Source: an uncultured Bryobacterales bacterium (GTDB lineage: Bacteria; Acidobacteriota; Terriglobia; Bryobacterales; Bryobacteraceae). From it: a stretch of DNA of 32,443 nt. Position numbers and translations under genes: made by a program. The DNA lies in NCBI GenBank assembly GCA_937959285.1, contig CALGAR010000103.1, positions 1 to 32,443 on the forward strand, given 5' to 3'. Each line of letters opens with the position of its first letter. Within the stretch, counting starts at the first letter, position 1. Positions 15,925 through 23,414 of the stretch are shown one piece after another. The notes below the pieces were generated by a model. It did no database searches. It saw only the letters and a program-made list of their open reading frames with translations, and was not told where the DNA came from.

Positions 15925-16590
15925 TTACCCCATATTGGGGATCTTGATGATCTTCTTCTGGATCGCGTACTGCACAAGCTGTGCTTTGTTGTGGATGTCC
16001 AGCTTGCGCATCAGATTAAACTTGTGGGCCTCGACAGTCTTGACGCTAAGATTCAGGTCGCAGGCGATCTCCTTCACCGACTGGCCTTCAGCGAGCATCT
16101 TCAGCACCTCGCGCTCCCGGGTGGTGAGCGTAGCAAAGCGCGGCAAGCGATTCGCCGATTTGATTCGGGAGCGGAAGTCATCCACCAACTGCGACAGCAT
16201 TCGCGGGCTCAGATAACTGCCGCCACGGCAGACATCGCGGACGGCGGAAATCAGCTGCTGCGCGGGACTGTCCTTCAGCACGTAGCCGCTGGCGCCCACT
16301 TCCATTCCTTCGACGAGGTAATCCTCGTCGTCGTACATGGTCAGGAAGAGCACCTTGGTTTCCGGGCGATTCTTATTGATCTGCCGGGTTGCCTCAAAGC
16401 TGCTCAACCCTGGCATGCCGATATCCATCAAGACGACGTCGGGCCGGGCTTCCGCCGCTTTCTCAACCGCATCCCCTCCGTTTGAGGCCTCGGCAACCAC
16501 CTCCATATCGGGCTCCGCAGAAAGGAGGGTTTTGATACCTTGACGGAACAGCGTGTGATCGTCCGCTAACATGATCCGAATTTTCGCCAT
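15925..16590 (-). CDS. NarL/FixJ-family response regulator
   Basis: 221 residues. The receiver domain (1-122) has the acidic pair D10-D11, phospho-acceptor D56 in V-V-L-M-D-I-G-M-P-G, T84 and K106 in V-L-K-D-S-P-A. The LuxR-type helix-turn-helix (about 152-215) has T-T-R-E-R-E-V-L-K-M-L-A-E-G-Q-S-V-K-E-I-A and S-V-K-T-V-E-A-H. On phosphorylation it should dimerise and bind DNA. It starts 33 bp after the sensor kinase gene and is almost certainly its partner. The operon is closed by the terminator downstream. Targets are not visible. Confidence 0.95.
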   Translation of the reverse strand: MAKIRIMLADDHTLFRQGIKTLLSAEPDMEVVAEASNGGDAVEKAAEARPDVVLMDIGMPGLSSFEATRQINKNRPETKVLFLTMYDDEDYLVEGMEVGASGYVLKDSPAQQLISAVRDVCRGGSYLSPRMLSQLVDDFRSRIKSANRLPRFATLTTREREVLKMLAEGQSVKEIACDLNLSVKTVEAHKFNLMRKLDIHNKAQLVQYAIQKKIIKIPNMG

Positions 16591-16623
16591 GACTATTGCC
16601 CGTTTTCTCCAACTGTTTATAGA

Positions 16624-18336
16624 CTAAGGCTTGCTCGCCGACACGCTGGCCGACAGTCCTCGCAGCGTCTCCCTTGCCGCGTCGACTGATATGAGAGGCA
16701 GTTCGACTCGCATGCAAGTGCCGGACCGCCCAGAGATTTTGCCGTTCGTTTTCGTTCCCGGCCCGCCAGCTTGCCCGGCTTCGATGCTCTTTACCGTGAA
16801 GCTTCCTCCCAGCACGGCCACCCGCTCCCGGATACCCGCCAGGCCAAAGGCTCCACGCCGCGCAAACGCTTCGTCGGCCTTGAACCCTACACCGTCATCC
16901 TCGACAACCAGTCTCACAATCCCATCGGCGGAAGATACTGAAATATTTACGTTCGATGCCGAGGAATGCTTGGCGATGTTATTGCAGCACTCTTGCACCA
17001 GCCGGTACACGATGATCTCTAATTCCTTTGGAAGTTTCCCCAGCCGCGAAAGCTGCAACCTCACCTTGCACGGATAAAACTGTCTCAGCCGGTTGACCAA
17101 TTGCCGCAGCGCCGCCGCCAATCCGATCTGCTCGAGCACCGCCGGGCTCAGTGCGCCGAGCAGGCGCCGGATTTCGATGATTGCATGCTCGGTCATATCC
17201 CGGATTTCACGCAGGCGGCGCTTCGTGGCCTCCTGCTCGGCGGGAAGGCTTTCCTCAAGCATCTCAAGCTGCAGACGGATCCAGAGCAGGCTCTGGCCCG
17301 CCTCATCATGCAGCTCCCGGCTAATGCGGCGGCGCTCCGCTTCTTCCACCTGCAGCATTCGCTCCGCCAGACGGCGAATCTGATCTTTGTGGGCCGCCAG
17401 ATCCTCGACAAGGCGGGCCTTCTCAGCCGCCATCAGGCACCGCTCCGCCGCCCCGGCTAGCAGCTCCTGCTCGCGCGGCATCCACTCGTATTCCCCCACA
17501 AAGCCCAGCTGAATCACGCCAGCGACACGCTTGCCCGCAGCCATTGGCACCGACCAGAAGCTTTTGTACCGTCCCGGCCAGGCGGCATCCAGCACTGCGT
17601 TGAGAAACTTCCCTCGCGCGACGATGTAGCGCGGTTTGGCAACCCGCGATCGAAGCTCTGGTGTATTGGGGATCGACTGCGCTCCCGTCGGCACCCGTAC
17701 CCCGTTTTCCGTCGCAGCCCGCAGCACCCAGTTCTTGCCGGTGTCGTCCAGCAGATAGAGGTGCCCGACCGCCGCATGCGAAAAGCGAGACAATGTGGCG
17801 AGCGCGTTATACAGCACTTCATCCAGATTGCGAGCCTCCAGCTCCCCGCGCGACAGCTCATAGAAAGCCTCCGTTTCGGCTTCACGCACCTGGTAGAAGG
17901 CGTTGTTCAACGTAAGAAGCACGCAAAACTGCAGCTGCTCCCGCACCCATTGGAAATTGGCGTACTCCTGCGGAATCAGTTTGCGCAGCATCGGCGTCAG
18001 AATGGCGTCGTAGAGCTGAAGCGCTTCCGTGATCGTGGATGGCAGGACATTCAGCTTCGCCAGACGGCGGCCGTGGTATTCAACCTCCTCGGTAAAGTCC
18101 GACAGGGACGCGCCGTTCGCAAGCAGCCTGGCGATCGAGCCCGGCGTGATGGCGACGAGCGCTTTTGTCTGCCGGGCATCGAGCTGAAAGCGGCGAAGCT
18201 TCGCCCGAAACCGCTTCTCCAACGCCGCTGCATGGGGCGATATCAGGACCGCAAGCCGGCTTAAGTGCTCCCGGAGCTGGTCGCTGAGGACGTCCGCCGC
18301 GTCCGCGAGTACAGGTGTTGTTGCGGAAGGATGCAC
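16624..18336 (-). CDS. NarX-type sensor histidine kinase with GAF domain and globin-like N-terminus
   Basis: 570 residues with a GTG start and no membrane segment, so probably soluble. An all-helical N-terminal domain (about 20-155) resembles globin-coupled or RsbR-like sensors, with H88 in E-Y-H-G-R-R-L-A-K-L-N-V a possible haem-proximal histidine. A GAF-like domain follows (about 165-305), then a HisKA_3 helix with phospho-acceptor H343 in R-R-I-S-R-E-L-H-D-E-A-G. The ATPase domain has an N-box at 448-457, D-D-G-V-G-F at 480-485 and G-L-A-G-I-R-E-R. It phosphorylates the response regulator encoded next. The globin interpretation is an inference; the kinase assignment is firm. Confidence 0.92.
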   Translation of the reverse strand: MHPSATTPVLADAADVLSDQLREHLSRLAVLISPHAAALEKRFRAKLRRFQLDARQTKALVAITPGSIARLLANGASLSDFTEEVEYHGRRLAKLNVLPSTITEALQLYDAILTPMLRKLIPQEYANFQWVREQLQFCVLLTLNNAFYQVREAETEAFYELSRGELEARNLDEVLYNALATLSRFSHAAVGHLYLLDDTGKNWVLRAATENGVRVPTGAQSIPNTPELRSRVAKPRYIVARGKFLNAVLDAAWPGRYKSFWSVPMAAGKRVAGVIQLGFVGEYEWMPREQELLAGAAERCLMAAEKARLVEDLAAHKDQIRRLAERMLQVEEAERRRISRELHDEAGQSLLWIRLQLEMLEESLPAEQEATKRRLREIRDMTEHAIIEIRRLLGALSPAVLEQIGLAAALRQLVNRLRQFYPCKVRLQLSRLGKLPKELEIIVYRLVQECCNNIAKHSSASNVNISVSSADGIVRLVVEDDGVGFKADEAFARRGAFGLAGIRERVAVLGGSFTVKSIEAGQAGGPGTKTNGKISGRSGTCMRVELPLISVDAARETLRGLSASVSASKP

Positions 18337-18424
18337 TAATTTACTTATCGCCGCTATGGGCTCTTAGGTTTAGGCAGCGTAGGGTAATTAACATTGTAAA
18401 CCCAGGTCCCGCACCGAAATTTCC

Positions 18425-19654
18425 TCAGCGCGCGCCGCGGGCCTTCAGCAGATTCACGATTTCCGTATGCTGGTTTTCTTCGGCGGACCGCAGGACTGAA
18501 ATTCCGGCCTTGTTCTTTGCGTTTACGTCCGCGCCGCGCTCTAACAGCAGCTTGACGACCTCCAGCCGGCCCCACGAGGCGGCGTGATGAAGAGGCGTTG
18601 CGCCCGACTCCTCCTCCCGGGCCTCGATATCGGCGCCGCTCTGAAGCAGCAAATCAACCACCTGGGCCGAGCCGCCGAGGGCCGCATCATGCAGCGGAGT
18701 GCCTCCCGAACTGTTCCGCACGTCGACGCGGGCCTTGTGCTTCAGCAGCAGCCGGACAATGTCCTCGTGCCCCTTCAGCGCCGCGTCATGCAGAAGGCTG
18801 GAGCCATTTTTTGAAAAAGCGTTGGGATCGGCGCCCTTTTCAAGAAGGAGAGCGACCAGATCCGCCTGGCCCCGCATGACCGCTTCGTGAAGCTGCTGCG
18901 TTCCGCTCTTGCCCGGCCCGTCTAGACGAGCCCCCCGCTGCAGCAAAACCTCCACCACCGAATTGTGGCGGTACTTCAGCGCGTGATCGAGAGGCGTCGC
19001 TCCGCTGTTGTCCGCAGCGTTGATCTCGGAGCCGGCGTCGAGAAGGCAGGAGACGGCCTCGGCATGGCCTTTCAGAGCCGCCAGATGGAGGGGCGTTTCC
19101 CCGGTCTTATCGTTTTTGGCGCGGACGTCGGCGCCCCGGTCAATCAGCAGCTTGACAATATCGGCGTGCCCTTTCCACGCCGCTTCATCCAACGGAGTTG
19201 CGCCGCTGGCGTCCTTTGCATGAAGATCCGCGCCGTGCTCAAGGAGAAGCTCCACCATGGGACGGTAGCCCCGGTTCGCCGCCAGGTGCAGGGCCGTTGA
19301 CCCGGATCGATACCGGGCTTTCACGTCCGCCCCTTTCGAAAGCAGGAGCTTTACGATCTCGAGGTGATTCGTGATGACAGCGTAGTGGAGAGGCGTGGAG
19401 CCAGCCTCCGTGTGCTCGGCGTTGACGTCGGCGCCTGCGGCGAGCAAGGCTTCCACCACTTCCTTTTCCCCAGCCCATGCCGCGTCGTGCAGCGGGGTGC
19501 CGCCGAGCGAATCCCGGGCATTCACCGGGGCCCCTTCGCGCAGGAGCGCCTTCACCTTCTCGAGATCCCCTGCGCGGGCAGCGTGATGAAGGTCTGAGGC
19601 AGCCGCGGCGAGAGCGATCAGGAAGAGTGGCGCCAGACTGAGGAGGCTCGGCAT
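18425..19654 (-). CDS. Secreted ankyrin-repeat protein (about 12 repeats)
   Basis: 409 residues from the ATG at 19654, which begins a clean signal peptide (M-P-S-L-L-S-L-A-P-L-F-L-I-A-L-A-A-A-A). The open frame extends upstream to 19750, but that part has no family character and I exclude it. After the signal come 12 consecutive repeats of about 33 residues with the T-P-L-H-x-A-A and G-A-D-V-N-A-K signatures; the last is partial. Ankyrin repeats bind proteins, and this one should work in the periplasm or outside the cell. It is divergent from the ECF sigma factor gene, with 146 bp between the starts. The binding partner is unknown. Confidence 0.9.
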   Translation of the reverse strand: MPSLLSLAPLFLIALAAAASDLHHAARAGDLEKVKALLREGAPVNARDSLGGTPLHDAAWAGEKEVVEALLAAGADVNAEHTEAGSTPLHYAVITNHLEIVKLLLSKGADVKARYRSGSTALHLAANRGYRPMVELLLEHGADLHAKDASGATPLDEAAWKGHADIVKLLIDRGADVRAKNDKTGETPLHLAALKGHAEAVSCLLDAGSEINAADNSGATPLDHALKYRHNSVVEVLLQRGARLDGPGKSGTQQLHEAVMRGQADLVALLLEKGADPNAFSKNGSSLLHDAALKGHEDIVRLLLKHKARVDVRNSSGGTPLHDAALGGSAQVVDLLLQSGADIEAREEESGATPLHHAASWGRLEVVKLLLERGADVNAKNKAGISVLRSAEENQHTEIVNLLKARGAR

Positions 19655-19800
19655 AGCTTGGGCGGTCCTGCCATCTTTATAGCACTCCCTTGGGGCGGCG
19701 CAATCGTGTAGGCTGGAAGGAACAAAATCGGCGACTGCGTTGTCTAACACTTCGTAGGCTGCAGGTTGTTCCGAAGTACAATGTTGCTGAGGCTGGATTT

Positions 19801-20487
19801 GTGGCCAATCATACTATCAGGCTCGATTGCGACTCCTACTTCGATTCGGTAGGAGTTTCCGCGTCATTAGATCTCCAAGCGCAAGACTATCACTTGCTGG
19901 AAGGGCTCAGGGAGGGTTCCGATAGAGCCTACGAGCAGCTCGTCCTGCAGTACCAGACCCCGGTTTATAACCTCGTTGCGCGGCTGCTGAACGATCCCAC
20001 GGAAACGGCAGACGTCGTTCAGGAGGTCTTCCTCAAGGTTTTCCGTTCGGTTGGCAGCTTCCGGGGACAAAGCAGCCTGAAGACATGGATTTACCGCATC
20101 GCCGTGAATGAAGCGCATAACCAGCGGCGGTGGTTCACACGTCATAAACGTCAGGAGGTTGGACTGGAAGCGGAGGAGGAAGGCTTGCCCAGCTACAGCG
20201 AATGCCTGTCCGATCACGGCCGATCCCCGTATGACATCGCCGTCGGAGCCGAGACGCACCAGCTGATCGAGGAAGCGCTCGCTCAGTTGAATCCGACGTT
20301 CCGGACGGCAGTCATCCTCCGTGATATCGAAGACCTGAGCTACGAAGAGATTGCAGAAGTTCTCCAGATTTCACTCGGTACGGTAAAGTCGCGCATCCTG
20401 CGCGGGCGCGAGGCTTTACGGAAGATTTTGACGGAGCGGCTGGAAATGGCGCCGACGATGCAGTTGACGCCCCAGCACGCCGATTAG
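19801..20487 (+). CDS. ECF (RpoE-like) RNA polymerase sigma factor
   Basis: 228 residues from the GTG at 19801, which has GAGG 8 bases upstream. An earlier in-frame start at 19690 would add 37 residues of no family character running into the ankyrin promoter region. Region 2 spans about 35-110 (A-Y-E-Q-L-V-L-Q-Y-Q and D-V-V-Q-E-V-F-L-K-V-F-R, K-T-W-I-Y-R-I-A-V-N). Region 4 spans about 155-212 with L-S-Y-E-E-I-A-E-V-L-Q-I-S-L-G-T-V-K-S-R. It would direct an envelope or stress regulon. The anti-sigma gene begins directly after its stop codon. Confidence 0.94.
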   Translation: MANHTIRLDCDSYFDSVGVSASLDLQAQDYHLLEGLREGSDRAYEQLVLQYQTPVYNLVARLLNDPTETADVVQEVFLKVFRSVGSFRGQSSLKTWIYRIAVNEAHNQRRWFTRHKRQEVGLEAEEEGLPSYSECLSDHGRSPYDIAVGAETHQLIEEALAQLNPTFRTAVILRDIEDLSYEEIAEVLQISLGTVKSRILRGREALRKILTERLEMAPTMQLTPQHAD

Positions 20488-21189
20488 ATGGGTCCCATGA
20501 AGTGCCAGACTATCGCTGACAGACTTTCCGAGTTTCTGGATCTCAGGTTGCCCGAACAGGAGCACCTGGAGGTGTCCCGGCACCTGGAGAGTTGCATCCG
20601 ATGCGAAATCCAGTGCCAGGAAATGCGCAGGATGCGAATATCGCTCCGCGCACTGCCCGTGAAGCCTGTTCCGGCCTACCTGACGACCTCCCTCAGGGTG
20701 ATCGCCTCGCGCGAGCACGCTCGTGCCTCGGCAGGCAATCGTTTCCAGTCGACACTGCGCCGGCTCTGCGAGAAAGGCGAATTGATGGTGGCCAACATGA
20801 TGCGGCCGCTGGCCATTCCTTTCGCGGGCGGGCTTTGCTCGGCAATGTTGTTGTTCGGCATGCTCTTACCCACTTTTGCTCTGCGATCGGACTCCGCCAT
20901 CGCGGATGTCCCCACCACGCTCTATAGGAGCGCATCGGTTAAGAGCAGCCTGTTCGGGGCCAGCATCGATGAAGTCCTTCTCGACGTCAACATCGACGGT
21001 CAAGGACGCGTGATCGATTATAAGGTCGTCAGTGGACAGCGCTGGATGGAGGATCACGGGGTTCGCAGCATGATCGAGAATAACCTACTGTTCGTGCAGT
21101 TCACCCCGGCGACAACCTTTGGCAGGCCGACTTACGGCCGCGTGCGGCTCTCCTTCCGGCCCGGCACCCAAGTGGACGTGAAGGGCTAG
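20488..21189 (+). CDS. Zinc-binding anti-sigma factor with TonB-C-like periplasmic domain
   Basis: 233 residues. The N-terminal zinc domain carries C6 and the H32-x3-C36-x2-C39 pattern of zf-HC2 anti-sigma factors, which bind and hold the ECF sigma factor. A membrane segment spans about 106-131. The C-terminal part (about 155-228) reads V-L-L-D-V-N-I-D-G-Q-G-R-V-I-D-Y-K-V-V-S-G, then F-T-P-A and R-V-R-L-S-F-R-P, the rhythm of a TonB C-terminal domain. The start codon follows the sigma TAG with no gap; an ATG 9 bases later is an alternative. The next gene, rsmA, also follows with no gap. Release by regulated proteolysis is likely from the family but not shown. Confidence 0.86.
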   Translation: MGPMKCQTIADRLSEFLDLRLPEQEHLEVSRHLESCIRCEIQCQEMRRMRISLRALPVKPVPAYLTTSLRVIASREHARASAGNRFQSTLRRLCEKGELMVANMMRPLAIPFAGGLCSAMLLFGMLLPTFALRSDSAIADVPTTLYRSASVKSSLFGASIDEVLLDVNIDGQGRVIDYKVVSGQRWMEDHGVRSMIENNLLFVQFTPATTFGRPTYGRVRLSFRPGTQVDVKG

Positions 21190-21963
21190 GTGGCCCGGCG
21201 CCGCCTCGGACAGCATTTTCTCATCCGCCCGTCCATTCTCGAGCGGATCGCCTCGGCGGCGTGCCCGGAGGCGGAGCCGCTCGTCATCGAGATCGGACCG
21301 GGCAAAGGCGCGCTCACCAGCCACCTTCTCCGCCGTGCGGAGCGTCTGATTGCAGTCGAGATCGATAAGGACTTGGCGGCGCATCTTATGGAGGCGTATG
21401 CGGAAGAGCCCCGCCTGACCGTTGTCGCCCAGGACATACTTGCCACGGATCTCCGGCAATGGCCGACCACAGTCATCGCCGGCAACCTGCCCTACTACAT
21501 CACGTCGCCCATCCTCGAAAGGGTGCTCCCCCTCGGCCCCCCTTTGCGTCGCGCCGTGTTTCTTGTGCAGAAGGAGGTCGCTGAGCGGATTACCGCCCGT
21601 CCCGGCAGCCGCGACTATGGGTATCTTTCGGTCTTTACGCGCTTTTATTCCCGGCCGGAGATGCTTTTCAAGGTTCCTCCCGGAGCTTTCTCCCCGCCTC
21701 CCAAGGTCGATTCGGCGGTTGTCCGCCTCACAATCGAACCCGCAGGCGAGCGACTCGGCATAGCTGACGCTTCCCGATTTCTCGCCTTCCTGCGGGCCTG
21801 CTTCGCCCAGAAGCGCAAAACGCTCCGCAACAACCTTTCCCGGCTCTACGGCCAGCGGGTGCTGGATGGACAGCCCGAGGCCGGCCTGCGCGCCGAGCAG
21901 CTTTCCCTCGAACAGTTTGCAGACCTCTATCAACGCCTCGAAGCATTCCGAGACGATTCTTAA
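21190..21963 (+). CDS. rsmA: 16S rRNA (adenine1518/1519-N6)-dimethyltransferase RsmA (KsgA)
   Basis: 257 residues with a GTG start immediately after the anti-sigma stop. It dimethylates two adjacent adenines in helix 45 of 16S rRNA during late 30S assembly. The signature is full: R-R-L-G-Q-H-F-L at the start, SAM-binding V-I-E-I-G-P-G-K-G-A-L-T near 32-43, V-E-I-D-K-D, the catalytic-loop N-L-P-Y-Y-I-T near 98-104, and P-P-K-V-D-S-A-V near 169-176. The C-terminal helical domain is of normal length. It is cotranscribed with the sigma/anti-sigma pair upstream and gltX 18 bp downstream. Confidence 0.96.
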   Translation: MARRRLGQHFLIRPSILERIASAACPEAEPLVIEIGPGKGALTSHLLRRAERLIAVEIDKDLAAHLMEAYAEEPRLTVVAQDILATDLRQWPTTVIAGNLPYYITSPILERVLPLGPPLRRAVFLVQKEVAERITARPGSRDYGYLSVFTRFYSRPEMLFKVPPGAFSPPPKVDSAVVRLTIEPAGERLGIADASRFLAFLRACFAQKRKTLRNNLSRLYGQRVLDGQPEAGLRAEQLSLEQFADLYQRLEAFRDDS

Positions 21964-21981
21964 CGCTATACTGAAAGTTTG

Positions 21982-23403
21982 ATGCCTCGAGTTCGTTTTG
22001 CGCCTTCCCCCACCGGCTATTTGCATATCGGTAGCGCCAGGACCTTCATTTTCAACTGGCTGTACGCCCGCCGCCATAAGGGCACGATGATTCTGCGCAT
22101 CGATGATACGGATATTGAGCGCAACACGGAAGAGTCGCTGAACTCCATTTACGAAGGGCTCGGGTGGCTGGAGCTGGGATGGGACGAGTTCTATCGCCAG
22201 TCGGAGCGGCTGGAATTGCATCGAAAGATGGCCCTGGCCATCTTCGAAAAAGGCCTCGCCTATCGGGATTTCACGCCGGCGCAGGCGGACCTCGAGGAAA
22301 AGGAGCACAGTGAGGGGCCGTGGCTGTTCAATCCGGGCATGAGGGACATGCCGCGTGAGGAAAGCGATCGCCGTGCGGCCGCCGGAGAACCGTTCGTGCT
22401 CCGGTTCCGTGTGCCGAGAGAGAGTCCGGCGACAGTGCGTTTTGTGGACGCCGTATACGGCGAGCAGACGAAATCGACCGCCGACATCGAGGATTTTGCC
22501 TTGCTGCGAAGCAACGGCATGCCTACTTATCACATGGCATCCTGCGCAGACGACATCGACCTCCGCATCAGCCACATCATCCGCGGCCAGGACCATCTCT
22601 CGAACACGTTCAAGCACCTGCTGATCTTCGAAGCGGCCGGCGTCGAGCCTCCTCAGTTTGCCCACCTGCCGCTGCTCATCGCGCCGGATGGAGCGAAGCT
22701 CTCCAAGCGGAAGCATGGCCCGGTGGTCAGCGTCACCACATATCGCGATGCAGGCTTCCTTCCGCATGCCTACGTGAACTTTCTCTGCCTGCTCGGCTGG
22801 TCGCCGAAAGACAACCGCGAGCAGATGTCGCGGCAGGAACTGATCGACGCGTTCTCATTTGAAGGCATCAACCGCAGCAACGCCGTGGTGAACTTCAAGG
22901 AAGACGATCCGATCGACCCCAAAGCGCTGTGGCTGAACTCTCAGCATCTGCGCACGATGCCGGTCGATGAGCTTGCGCCCTATGTGCGGCGGACGCTGGA
23001 GGAGGCCGGATTACCGATCCCCTATACAGAGCAGGAGTTTCTGCAAACGATCGATGTCATTCGCACGCGCTTTTCCACGCTGCGCGACTTCGTTACCCGC
23101 GGCCGGGCTTATTTCAGCGACGAGTTTCCGATCGAGCCGACAGCGCTCGAGAAGCTGAATCAGCCTGGAGCGCGCGAACTGTTGCGGGAGCTTGGTGAGC
23201 GGCTGGAAGCGTCGAACGAATTCACGGAACAGAGCGTCGAATTTGAGCTGCGGAAGCTGGCTGAGGAACGCGGCGTGAAGGCAGGCCTGATCATCAATGC
23301 CGCCCGAGCCGTCCTGACCGGCCAACCCGTGGGTCCCAGCGCCTTCGCCGTCTTCGTGGCGATCGGTAGGAATCGAGCTATCCAGCGGTTGCGGGCCGCT
23401 TGA
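21982..23403 (+). CDS. gltX: Glutamyl-tRNA synthetase
   Basis: 473 residues, a normal length. Class I signatures are present: R-F-A-P-S-P-T-G-Y-L-H-I-G-S at 5-18 (HIGH motif) and K-L-S-K-R-K-H-G near residues 239-246 (KMSKS motif). The ATG at 21982 fits the family N-terminus better than the TTG 3 bases earlier. In lineages lacking GlnRS the enzyme is often non-discriminating and also charges tRNA-Gln for the GatCAB route; that cannot be decided here. Its stop precedes the carbamoyltransferase start by 11 bases. Confidence 0.97.
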   Translation: MPRVRFAPSPTGYLHIGSARTFIFNWLYARRHKGTMILRIDDTDIERNTEESLNSIYEGLGWLELGWDEFYRQSERLELHRKMALAIFEKGLAYRDFTPAQADLEEKEHSEGPWLFNPGMRDMPREESDRRAAAGEPFVLRFRVPRESPATVRFVDAVYGEQTKSTADIEDFALLRSNGMPTYHMASCADDIDLRISHIIRGQDHLSNTFKHLLIFEAAGVEPPQFAHLPLLIAPDGAKLSKRKHGPVVSVTTYRDAGFLPHAYVNFLCLLGWSPKDNREQMSRQELIDAFSFEGINRSNAVVNFKEDDPIDPKALWLNSQHLRTMPVDELAPYVRRTLEEAGLPIPYTEQEFLQTIDVIRTRFSTLRDFVTRGRAYFSDEFPIEPTALEKLNQPGARELLRELGERLEASNEFTEQSVEFELRKLAEERGVKAGLIINAARAVLTGQPVGPSAFAVFVAIGRNRAIQRLRAA

Positions 23404-23414
23404 ATCGGACAAAC

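Noticed and set aside
18425..19600. DNA tandem repeat array or CRISPR-like region
   Set aside because: The periodicity comes from ankyrin repeats at the protein level; the bases are diverged and there are no spacers.
19690..19800. Longer N-terminus of the ECF sigma factor
   Set aside because: No family character, and it would occupy most of the divergent control region; the GTG at 19801 has GAGG at proper spacing.
21085..22767. 560-codon minus-strand frame across rsmA and gltX
   Set aside because: It spans two unmistakable genes on the opposite strand and has no domain pattern; a GC-rich shadow.
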